From: Triangularia verruculosa
Lineage: Eukaryota > Ascomycota > Sordariomycetes > Sordariales > Podosporaceae
Assembly: GCA_033296885.1 (NCBI GenBank)
Contig: MU863955.1
Span: 108,455-172,454, forward strand
Length of the DNA stretch: 64,000 bases
Reading direction: 5' to 3'
The notes under the pieces are model-generated. The model did not search any database, was not told the DNA's origin, and saw only the letters and a list, made by a program, of their open reading frames with translations. This document shows, one piece after another, positions 11,492-19,802 of this stretch (the first letter of the stretch is position 1; each line of letters opens with the position of its first letter). Made by a program: the position numbers and the translations under genes.

Positions 11492-13483
11492 CTATCCGAC
11501 TCTCCAGTCGTGGGCATCAGACGAGGTAGTGCGGTTGTCATCGCCGCTCTCATCTTCACCCGACTCTTCACCGCCACCTGCATCTGCTTCTCCAGCAGCC
11601 GCTTCTCCAGCAGCCGCCTCTCCTCCAACAGCCGCCTCTCCTCCGACTGTCCCTCCTCCGGCAACTGTCCCTCCTCCGGCAACTGTCCCTCCTCCGGCAG
11701 CCGTCGCCCCTCCCGTAACCCTTCCTCTTCCAGCAACCCTTCTTCTTCCAGCAACCCTTCTTCTTCCAGTAACTGCCGCTCCTCTAGCACTCAGCGCGTT
11801 GTCGCCCACTGGCCCTCCGTGATCGCCGCCCTCCTCCTCAGATCCCTCGTATGAGGACAGAGACAAGCCGCTGTAATTATTGTCCGCTAGTGAGCTCACG
11901 AGATCTCTAAATGACCTTATATCTTCATCACTGAATGTGACAGGATCGCCGACCCCATCATCACTGTCATCATCATCAGATCCTCTCTGTGAGTCCAGGA
12001 AGAAGTCATTGTAGTTGAACCTCGGCAGATGGCGCGGCGGTCTTGCCCCCGGGCTTCCTCCATCACCAGCTGCTGCTTGACCACCAGCCCCTCCTTCAAC
12101 ACTGTCCTCATCGTCAGATCCTCTTTGTGAATCCAGGAAAAAGTCTCCGTAGCGAAAGCTTGGATAATTCGATACTCGGGGCGGTGGATCTGCCCCCGGG
12201 TTTTCTCCAGCACCAACTGCTTCTTGACCACCAGCCCCTCCTTGACCACCAGCTCCTCCTTGATCACTGTTCTCATCGTCGACTTCTTCATTTGAGGAGG
12301 AGGAGGATGAGTCACTGTGATGCGGTGAACTCCCCCTAGGGTTGCCTCTGCCACCAGGTGGTCTTCCACCACCACCGGCTCCTCCTCCTCCACCAGGTGG
12401 TCTTCCACCACTACCAGCTCCTCCTCCTTCACCAGCTCCTCCTCCTTCACCAGCTCCTCCTCCTCCACCAGCTCCTCCTCCTCCACCAGCTCCTCCTCCT
12501 CCACCAGCTGCTCGAGGTGCTCCTTCCCGAATATGAGCCCCCGAATCAAATTTCGCCGCATCTGGATCAGAATTCGCCAGACAAAGTTCACTGTAAGTAA
12601 CTCTCGGCCGACACAGTTGCGTGGTACCTGTGTTTCCCTCTCCACCTGCTTGTCCTTGTCCATCAGCCGCCGCCCTATCACTCCCCTCCCCTCCCATTGG
12701 CACCGCGCCACTCGACGCCCTTGTACTGCCGTTTGTTTGCTCACTCGATCTGGCGTCTTCGCCCACGAAGAGATCCTCGGAGCTGACACCCTCATTCTCC
12801 GAGTCTTGTAGCCCATTCATTACGGCCGTTGGTAGTTCGCCCTTCAGCTCTAGGATCATCGACAGAAAGGCCCCAAGATCGTTCAAAAAAGAAGCCGGCG
12901 GATCCTCCGGGAGTCCCCTGCAGTGCATGCTTTCCAGCGCGGAGTATACTGACACTATGCGGTAACCCCCCGAGTTCGTCGGCGAGGCTGCCTCAGCAAC
13001 TCCTGGGAGTATATGTATATCTTCACCCACGGTGGGAGCCACTGAAGGGGCGCGACACCCCAAAGAACCCAGGGTGCTCACCCTGTTCCCCGGTTGCTCG
13101 GTTTGAGCGCCCCTTTGCTCTCTTTTTGGTGTGGGGCATACAAGAGAGTCGGTCTTTCTATACCCTCTTGCGGATGATATGGCATGGCTGAACTTTGTGA
13201 GCAATGGGCTTTTTGCTGAGGAGATTACTGAGCCTGGTGCTGATAACCATGAGTTGATTTTGGCCTCGTTGCCAACCGGTGTTGCTTCGTGGAGCCACTC
13301 TCTATGGAGCCCATCCAGTGCCTGGGTCATCGGTCCTGCGGGGGGTAAAGTTAATTGCCGTAGATTCTCTTCTGTGAGCCTGACCCCCTCTTCCCGAGGC
13401 TCTGTTGTATTGTGTTCTCTCGTTGGACTATTTGTCGGTTCGGACCTTGCTTTCTTTGCTAGATTGGGCTTTGCCTGTTCCAT
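11492..13483 (-). CDS. Repeat-rich hypothetical protein (orphan), main frame
   Basis: Not recognised. The open frame gives 663 residues from the ATG at 13483. The N-terminal third is a fairly ordinary sequence with charged and Ser/Thr/Pro-rich parts. The middle is a glycine-rich array of six-residue units (GGGGAG/GGGAGE, 12340-12530) with two RPPGG blocks. Then come two copies of an acidic unit with the core DFFLDSQRGSDD, spaced about 46 residues (138 bp). The end has further six-residue arrays (GGGTVA, then GGEAA and GEAAAG) and an acidic tail. Reading upstream in the same frame, only one TAG (13543-13541) separates it from another open frame (13864-13544), so this may be the larger part of one gene. 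The frame's length and internal repeats argue that it is or was coding. Confidence 0.55.
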   Translation of the reverse strand: MEQAKPNLAKKARSEPTNSPTREHNTTEPREEGVRLTEENLRQLTLPPAGPMTQALDGLHREWLHEATPVGNEAKINSWLSAPGSVISSAKSPLLTKFSHAISSARGYRKTDSLVCPTPKREQRGAQTEQPGNRVSTLGSLGCRAPSVAPTVGEDIHILPGVAEAASPTNSGGYRIVSVYSALESMHCRGLPEDPPASFLNDLGAFLSMILELKGELPTAVMNGLQDSENEGVSSEDLFVGEDARSSEQTNGSTRASSGAVPMGGEGSDRAAADGQGQAGGEGNTGTTQLCRPRVTYSELCLANSDPDAAKFDSGAHIREGAPRAAGGGGGAGGGGGAGGGGGAGEGGGAGEGGGAGSGGRPPGGGGGAGGGGRPPGGRGNPRGSSPHHSDSSSSSSNEEVDDENSDQGGAGGQGGAGGQEAVGAGENPGADPPPRVSNYPSFRYGDFFLDSQRGSDDEDSVEGGAGGQAAAGDGGSPGARPPRHLPRFNYNDFFLDSQRGSDDDDSDDGVGDPVTFSDEDIRSFRDLVSSLADNNYSGLSLSSYEGSEEEGGDHGGPVGDNALSARGAAVTGRRRVAGRRRVAGRGRVTGGATAAGGGTVAGGGTVAGGGTVGGEAAVGGEAAAGEAAAGEADAGGGEESGEDESGDDNRTTSSDAHDWRVG
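11580..11775. repeat. Short in-frame tandem repeats near the orphan gene's 3' end
   Basis: At least two 18-bp families adjoin: TCCTCCGGCAACTGTCCC (three copies near 11650-11700) and CTTCTTCCAGCAACCCTT (three copies near 11728-11772), preceded by shorter AGCAGCCGC units. All are in frame with the minus-strand protein. Confidence 0.8.
11970..12160. repeat. 138-bp direct repeat in the orphan gene
   Basis: The stretch coding DFFLDSQRGSDD occurs at about 11976-12010 and again at about 12114-12148 with a few base changes, embedded in a longer similar unit of about 46 codons. Confidence 0.75.
12340..12530. repeat. 18-bp tandem repeats coding Gly-rich hexapeptides
   Basis: On the plus strand the unit reads CTCCTCCTCCWYCACCAG, repeated with few changes; on the coding minus strand it gives GGGGAG/GGGAGE. 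Two nearby copies of a CACCAGGTGGTCTTCCAC block code for RPPGG. Multiples of three keep the frame. Confidence 0.85.
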
Positions 13484-13540
13484 CTCAGACTTTGCACCAG
13501 ATCCGGGGCCTGAATGTACCTTGACTCCGCCGGGGAACCA

Positions 13541-13864
13541 CTAGTCCTTCCTTGCCTCTTCTGTGCAGAACCAATACCGACCACCAAACTCGTCGCTGGC
13601 TCCTTGTCGTGCTTGAGCCTTCAGCGTGGGCATAAGGTCTTCAAACAAAGAGGTGCTCTCTGGTTTGTGGTAAAAGTGGCCCGGGGCAGCCTTCAGAGTC
13701 TGGTGTGCTGACACGACCCTCCATGGCATGCCTGTGTGCTTTCTTTTCTTTACTGGAGGTTTCGTATTCTTGACCAGGTTGCTGAATGGAACACCTAAAG
13801 GAACGCCTGGGAGAATGCCTCTCCTTGACCTAAGGTGCTGTCTCTCAGCCGGCGTCATCCTCAT
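13541..13864 (-). CDS. N-terminal fragment of the repeat-rich orphan gene
   Basis: An open frame of 107 codons beginning MRMTPAERQHLRSRRG, with a basic patch (PPVKKRKHTG) that could act as a nuclear signal. It ends at a TAG at 13543-13541, after which the same frame stays open through WFPGGVKVHSGPGSGAKSE into the ATG at 13483. I found no GT-AG intron of suitable phase that removes the TAG. It is either a separate small protein, the first part of a gene disabled by a nonsense change, or a sequence error. Sequence upstream of 13864 looks like a normal short AT-richer leader. Confidence 0.45.
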   Translation of the reverse strand: MRMTPAERQHLRSRRGILPGVPLGVPFSNLVKNTKPPVKKRKHTGMPWRVVSAHQTLKAAPGHFYHKPESTSLFEDLMPTLKAQARQGASDEFGGRYWFCTEEARKD

Positions 13865-14447
13865 TGTTGGTATTGATACTATTAAACGAGTGTATGCAGA
13901 GTGAGGATGACGGCGAAAATATCAGTACTTGACGAGGGCCGGCGTGTAATTCTGATGCTGAATGGGAAGGGACTGGGTTACGGAAGAGCCAGCGAAGCCA
14001 CAAGAGTCCCGCGCGGATTCATTTTCAACCCTGGAAGGTAATATTATGCTTAGGTGAAGTTTCGCCATTTTGGAAGCCATGGCTGTTTCAAAATTGGCAA
14101 GACCGTACTTGGGTAAGAGCAACTTGAGGTGGGTGTTGAGGTTGACTTATACACAATGTCGTTATGTAAGCAAATCGGAAAACGGTTGCTCCCAGCTCCG
14201 AGCTTGATTGATTTCTTGGCAGTCCACCCCGGCCACCAGTCTGGGGAGCTGGTGGGTCTAGCCGCCAAACAGACAGGGGTGTTTCAGCAACGTAAGCTTT
14301 TTGGAGACAGCTGTTTGGCAGAAGGCCACGGTGATGCTCAGGAGGGTCTGAGGCTCCAACAAGTCGACAGCCAATTTCACCCATAGAATTTCTTCAATTG
14401 GACAGGCGCATGTCATTCATGACCGTCTCGTCGTTTGCGTTTACAAG
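13865..14447. other. Divergent intergenic region
   Basis: Lies between the start of the minus-strand orphan gene and OST1. Overlapping open frames of 60-100 codons exist on both strands but none is convincing. Likely holds both promoters. Confidence 0.5.
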
Positions 14448-16071
14448 ATGAAGACATCAGCAGTCTTCTCTGCCGTTCTTTCGCTGCTGTCGTTAGCTTC
14501 GGCCGCCAGCTCAGACAAGGGCAGCTCCAAATCAACACTCCCGTCCACCTTCAAGCCCCCACAGGTCTTCAAGAACGCCAACCTTGTGCACGTCATCTCG
14601 GTCGAGAAGAACTATGTCAAGGAGAACATCAATGTGGTGGTAGAGAACATCGACAAGAAGGCCCAGAATGAATACTACCTACCGTTCACGGCCGACCAGA
14701 TCTCGCGCCTCGGCGGCGTCGAGGTGAAGGATCGCAAGGACACCAGCGCTGGACCTTTTGTTGCCGAGAATGTCGAATTCGACCCAGAAAGGTTGGTGGC
14801 CGGGCCGTGCGACTAGCATTGCATTTGCATTGCTAACCCATTCTCTAACTTGAGATAGTGACACCCAGTACCTTCGCATCCGACTTCCCAAACCCCTCGC
14901 GCCCGGCGCACAGCAGACACTGGGCATCAGCTACTACATCCTCAAGGCGTATTCTCCCCTCCCCGCTGCCATCAAGCAGGAAGAGGCGCAATTTCTTACA
15001 TACACCTTCTCCGCCTACGTCCCCTCGGTTTATACCACCTCGAAGCAGAAGACCGAAGTCAAGTTCCCGTCAGGCAACATCCCCGATTATACAAAGATCC
15101 CGGGCAGCGGCGACATCAAGGAGTTCCCCCAGAAGCAGGGCACCAAGCTCACCTATGGGCCATTCGACGAGAAGCCCGCCGGCGCCTACGAGCCCATCCG
15201 CGTCCGTTTCGAGTTCAACAGGCCTGTAACCCACGTTGGCCGCCTGGAGCGGGACATTGAGGTCAGTCACTGGGGTGGAAATGTTGCATTCGAGGAGCGC
15301 TACACTCTCTACCACCGCGGCGCCAACCTCTCGTCGCTCTTCAACCGGGTCAAGTGGCAGCAGTCGCAGTACTACCAGCAGGGAAATACCCACGCGCTCA
15401 AGGAGCTCAAGTTCCCTCTGCGCGTCGGCAGCATCGACCCTTACTATACCGATGTGATCGGCAATGTGTCGACCTCGAGATTCAGGAGCAACAAGCGTGA
15501 GGCTTCGCTCGAGATCAAGCCCCGCTACCCTGTATTTGGTGGCTGGAAGTATCCCTTCACCATTGGCTGGAACTCGGATGCGAAGAACTTCCTCCGGAAG
15601 ACGGCCACCGGTGGCTTTGTGCTTAATGTGCCCTTCCTTGAGGGCCCCAAGCAGAACGAGGGTGTTGAGTATGAGCAGGTTGAGGTCCGGGTTATCTTGC
15701 CCGAGGGTGCTGAGTATGTTTTCCCCTCAAGTTTCCCAATTTTAAGTGTCGAGTATTAACCCTGTAATTCTACCAGGAACGTCAAGTATGTCACCTCGAT
15801 TCCGACCCAGTCCATCAGCTCCACCGAAGTCGAGATCCACAAGACCTTTCTGGACACCATCGGGCGTACGGCGCTTGTGATCAAGACGCGCAACCTGGTG
15901 GATGACTTTAGGGACCGCGAGCTCGTCATTTCGTACGACTACCCTCTGTCGGCCAGTCTTCGCAAGCCATTCATCGTCTTTAGTAGCACTATTGCCTTTT
16001 TTGTGGCTGTGTGGTTGATTGGGAATATCGAGCTGAAGTTTGCCTCTGTTCCGGTTGTTTCTAAGAAATAG
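14448..16071 (+). CDS. OST1: Oligosaccharyltransferase subunit Ost1 (ribophorin I)
   Basis: Structural subunit of the ER oligosaccharyltransferase that moves the glycan from dolichol to Asn in nascent proteins. Three exons: 14448-14791, 14859-15713 and 15777-16071, giving about 497 residues (yeast 476). A signal peptide is visible at residues 1-20 (hydrophobic, ending in ASAAS). The lumenal body carries family segments such as VISYDYPL near the C-terminus and GPFDEKPAGAYEP. One membrane segment near the end (FIVFSSTIAFFVAVWLIG) is followed by a short tail. Introns are 67 and 63 nt with CTAAC or TTAAC branch sites. The product name is secure from the full-length match to my knowledge of the family. 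Confidence 0.95.
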
Positions 16072-16349
16072 ATGGGGGAAAGAGAATGGGAAAAGGATGG
16101 GTTTTTATAATATTAAAAAAGGGTGGGGGTTATATTTTTGATGATTATTTCAATTCTTGTTTTCTTGATATCTACTCTTGTTCCTGGCGAAATGAAATGT
16201 GTATTTGTAACAGGCAAGGGATATTTTATTGGAAGAGAAAAAAATGTGCCGAAAGGAAGAACTATTGTGAGATTTGTGGTGGTGGTCGCAATGTATGTTG
16301 TCCTTGATAAGGGCAGAATGAGAATAGTTGGGATGCAACAACAAGCAAT

Positions 16350-16423
16350 GGTTTCGTGGTGTAGTTGGTTATCACGTCAGTCTAACACACTGAAGGTCTC
16401 CAGTTCGAGCCTGGACGAAATCA
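16350..16423 (+). tRNA. tRNA-Val (anticodon AAC)
   Basis: The acceptor stem pairs GGTTTCG (16350-16356) with CGAAATC (16416-16422), with one G-T pair, and A16423 is the discriminator base. The anticodon stem TCAGT/ACTGA encloses the loop CTAACAC, so the anticodon is AAC at 16384-16386. The T-loop has CCAGTTCGAGCCTGG. There is no intron and CCA is not encoded, as expected for a nuclear tRNA. A T6 run at 16461-16466 is a possible Pol III terminator. Confidence 0.95.
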
Positions 16424-16460
16424 ATCATTGTCTACAATCAGGAACATGTGATTCCGATCC

Positions 16461-16466
16461 TTTTTT
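16461..16466 (+). terminator. Possible Pol III terminator of tRNA-Val
   Basis: TTTTTT about 38 nt after the tRNA 3' end; the first run of at least five T downstream. Confidence 0.4.
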
Positions 16467-17226
16467 CCTTTTGGTTTTTTTTCTGTCAGTTTTATGGTGG
16501 TGGTGGGGATCTTGGTGGGGATCTTGGTGGGGTGCGGGAGAGATGGGATGTGGTGGCATTGCTTCGCTGATGCCTTTTTCGACCGAACATTCTCGAGATC
16601 TGCCATCCGCCATCCGTCAGATGTCTTGCTTCTATTTTTTGCTCTTGTGGTGGAATATGAGCTGTATGTATGATCAACTAGTTCGCGGCTACTCCGTCTT
16701 GCCTCGACCCTCGTGTCAGTGACTGATTTGCAGTTGTTGTGCTGGGGATGTGAAGATCATGTTCGTATTATTCATGCAGTGTCACTCTCTGGTGGTTTTT
16801 GGTGAGGCTATGAGATGGGTTGTCTTGCCTTGTGTCCCCTGGTGAGTTAGAGGGGAGTGGTTGAGTGGTGGGGTTGGGAAGGCGAGGCAAACAAGGCATG
16901 TGAGCTGTGAGAAGCTGCGTCAGGGTCCTCGAGGTCCCTGCATGCTGCCTTGTTTTTTGTTGCCCCGGGTCTGGAACATTTTGGGGTGGTGGATTGGTCA
17001 GTTGATGGTTAGGGGTCTTGGAAGCTTTTGGAGAGGGATGTTTACATATAAGTTGAGCTCTTTTACGTTTCTGTTCTTCTTTTCTTCATTCTCGGTAATC
17101 ATCAAGCATCATTTGCCTATAACTACTGGGGCGGGCACTGTTCTCATAAACAGTCCTTTACGAGACGAAGTTCTTAACCAACACCTACCTCCAAAAACAG
17201 AACAAATACATCTAGCTCCAAGCAAG

Positions 17227-17568
17227 ATGTGCTTCGGAACCCCTTCCTCAGAAAAATACTACTACCACGAGGAGATCGTCCCTGCCCGACCCTCGTCAAG
17301 GCATTCCCATCACCACCACCACCACGGCAGCAGAAGCAGCAGCCGGCACCATCACCATCATCGCTCATCTTCTCATCACCACCATCATCACGCCTCACCG
17401 AGAACCAGCGGAGCGTACTTGCGCCCGCCAACTAGAACGACTGTTATTGTGCCTAGCCCGAGGGCAAGCATGACGAGCTATAGGGGAGAAAGCAGAGGAC
17501 GGAGCCATGGGGAGAGGGTGGTGGAGATTGAGAGGAGTACTAGTCGAGTTGAGACTAGAAGATACTAG
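17227..17568 (+). CDS. Small histidine-rich fungal protein (MCFG N-terminus)
   Basis: A 113-residue protein of unknown function. It starts MCFGTPSSEKYYYHEE, and similar small fungal proteins starting MCFG with a Tyr-rich segment are known to me but not characterised. Residues 26-55 hold three His clusters (six, five and six in a row) separated by Ser/Arg, and the C-terminal half is Arg/Ser-rich, with ERVVEIERSTS near the end. The frame is open further upstream to 16861, but the CT-rich stretch and conserved MCFG favour this start. The His clusters may bind metal ions; that is inference. No membrane segment or signal peptide is seen. Confidence 0.7.
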   Translation: MCFGTPSSEKYYYHEEIVPARPSSRHSHHHHHHGSRSSSRHHHHHRSSSHHHHHHASPRTSGAYLRPPTRTTVIVPSPRASMTSYRGESRGRSHGERVVEIERSTSRVETRRY

Positions 17569-18491
17569 GCCGGTGTCTCTCTCTTTCTTGAAGAATTTGA
17601 AACATATGGGGAGGAAACGATATCACGATGTTATGAATGAGCATTTGTTGGGATGAGTGCGCTACGCCTAGATGGATTTGGAATATGTAATAATGATAGT
17701 ATCTTACAAACCACATGTTTCCCATCTCGATCCTGTGATCAATCTGGTCTGGTGATGGGCGACAGATGCCAAGAGCCTCCCCGAAGAGGTGTGCTTGATG
17801 GTTGTGGTGGGGGTGAGTGATCTTCAATCTTTGGTGGGGCAGTGACTGAGTGGTTGGGTGGGATGACGTCACATGCACTTACAACATCTTTGTCCGACAC
17901 ACAGTCTCGCAACTCTCACAAGACATTTGCGTAGGGCAGAATACTAGTTTGTGGTGGGGATAGCTGTATTCAGGGAGATCAGTGTGGAATGATTCCAGAG
18001 GATGCTATTGCCGTTGAGATCCGATCTTGAAGACAATCCCTGGCCTCTGTTCATCCCAAACGCTCTGACGACATCTGCACCAAGGGTTTTGTGGCAGCGA
18101 GACTCAGAAGGCTTGGGGAAGGTGACTGCTCTAGCTCGAACCTGACATGTAAAGTGACGTCTGAGCGCCGTTTATGGCCAGCTGCTATATGCACTACTCC
18201 CCAGGATCGCAGTGTGCTGGAGAGCCATCGCCGTATCCAACACACCTACCTACCTACCTCACTTCCTCACCTTTGAATCAGACGATTGACGATCTAGCAT
18301 TTGTTATATCCTGACACCCTTTACATTAGTCTTTTGCTGTACATCTCACACTCACCTCGCTGTGGTAGTTACATACTTTGCACCCTCGATACCCCTGAAT
18401 TCGAGGAAGGAACTGTCCAACTCTTAGGTTCTTGCACCTGTCCTCCGAATACCTACTGATCCCGAACCACCACCGCAGAACCTAGTCCATC
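17569..18491. other. Intergenic region
   Basis: No gene seen. Contains a CCTA repeat at 18245-18260 and a pyrimidine-rich leader before the next start codon. Confidence 0.5.
18245..18260. repeat. CCTA tetranucleotide repeat
   Basis: CCTACCTACCTACCTC in the leader region of the Pil1-like gene. Confidence 0.8.
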
Positions 18492-19672
18492 ATGTTGTAA
18501 GTCATCTTATCCCACAACCGCATTGCATTACACCAGCCCCCAGCGCAACTACTATGTCGCGCAAAAGCAACGAAAGCAACCGTTTCTCCCCTTTCGCTCA
18601 GTGGTACCAAATTAGTCCCAACCACCACAATTGCTTACCGGTCACGATATCAACCACATACTAACCCCCTTCTCTCCTCTAGGAACCGCGCCCTCTCCAT
18701 CCGCTCTCAAAACCGCTCCTCCACCAACTCCTCAACCGCCTCTCACTCCACCCACCGAAAGCCCTTCTCTTTCCCCTCCCTCCGCTCCCCAACCTTTTCT
18801 CAGCCCGACCTCTCCAAGCGCCTCTCCCGCATTTTAAAATCATCCTCCTCCCTCATCTCCCACCACGAGTCCGCTGCCAAAGAAAGAATCTCCATCGCCA
18901 CCCAGCTCTCCGAATGGGGCGAGGCCACCCAGGACGACGGGGTAAGCGACATCTCGGACAAGATTGGCGTGTTACTTTCTGAAATAGGGGAGCAAGAAGA
19001 CAACTATGCCCACGCTTTGGACGACGCGAGGGGGGCGCTAAAGGTGATCAGGAATACGGAGCGGAGTGTGCAGCCGACGAGGGATGGGAAGAGGAAGATT
19101 GCGGATGAAATTGCAAAACTGAAGAGTAAGGAGCCGCAGAGCACGAGGCTGGTGGTGTTGGAGCAGGAGTTGGTCAGGGCTGAGGCGGAGGGGTTGGTTG
19201 CCGAGGCGCAGCTGAGTAATGTGGTATGTTCTCTTTTTTACGCTCTCAACTTGTTGAAGGGAGAAGATGATGCTGATGATGTTGAGTCGAGCAGACGAGA
19301 CAAAAGCTGAAGGAGGCTTATCAGGCCGAGTTTTTGGCCACGATTGAAAGGGCGGATAAGCAGATTATATTGGCGAGACATGGGCTGAGGCTGTTGGAGT
19401 TGTTGGATGACACGCCGGTTGTGCCGGGGGATGTGAAGCCTGCGTATTCGCATGGAGGGCAGGCGAGGCAGATATTGAATGATGCCGAGGATGACTTGAG
19501 GGAGTGGAGGCCTAATGGGTTGCTCTCGGAGGAAGATAGTAAGGTGACTGCTTCGGAGCCAGCTGTGGCGCAACAACCGGCTCAGGTAGAGAATGGGAAG
19601 GGGAAGGAGGTAGATAGGGGGAGTATGGCGGAGACGGTGGCGAATGTGGGCAACGGGACGGCGGCGAATTGA
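18492..19672 (+). CDS. Eisosome core protein, Pil1/Lsp1 family (BAR domain)
   Basis: Predicted to bind and bend the plasma membrane at eisosomes. Proposed exons are 18492-18496, 18683-19223 and 19295-19672, giving about 307 residues. The first exon carries only ATGTT; splicing to 18683 yields MLNRALSIRSQNRSST, which fits the NRALSIRS start common in fungal Pil1 homologues. The BAR core follows, with FSFPSLRSPTFSQPDL, LIKS-like (ILKSSSSLISHH), ERISIATQLSEWGE and KLKEAYQAEFLATIERADK segments. The donor GTAAGTC, the ACTAAC branch near 18656 and the TCTAG acceptor support the 186-nt first intron. The C-terminus is acidic and shorter than that of yeast Pil1 (339). Exon 1 is the least certain part. 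Confidence 0.88.
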
Positions 19673-19802
19673 TCACTTTGTGGAGGAAGGGATGAAGTGA
19701 AGGAACATATGTGATTTCGTCATTATACCTAGTCTGCGTTTTTGTTTACGCGCTTCTTATACTCATTTTGACATGACAAGTTGAAACTTCCATCAATCAT
19801 CA

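Larger units (their letters stand above)
16072..17226. other. Intergenic region containing tRNA-Val
   Basis: Apart from the tRNA gene at 16350-16423, no gene is seen. The plus strand just before 17227 is a T/C-rich leader. A GGGATCTTGGTGG pair repeats at about 16505-16530. Confidence 0.5.

Noticed and set aside
12342..12536. Proline-rich plus-strand frame
   Set aside because: It is the complement of the Gly-rich repeats of the minus-strand gene.
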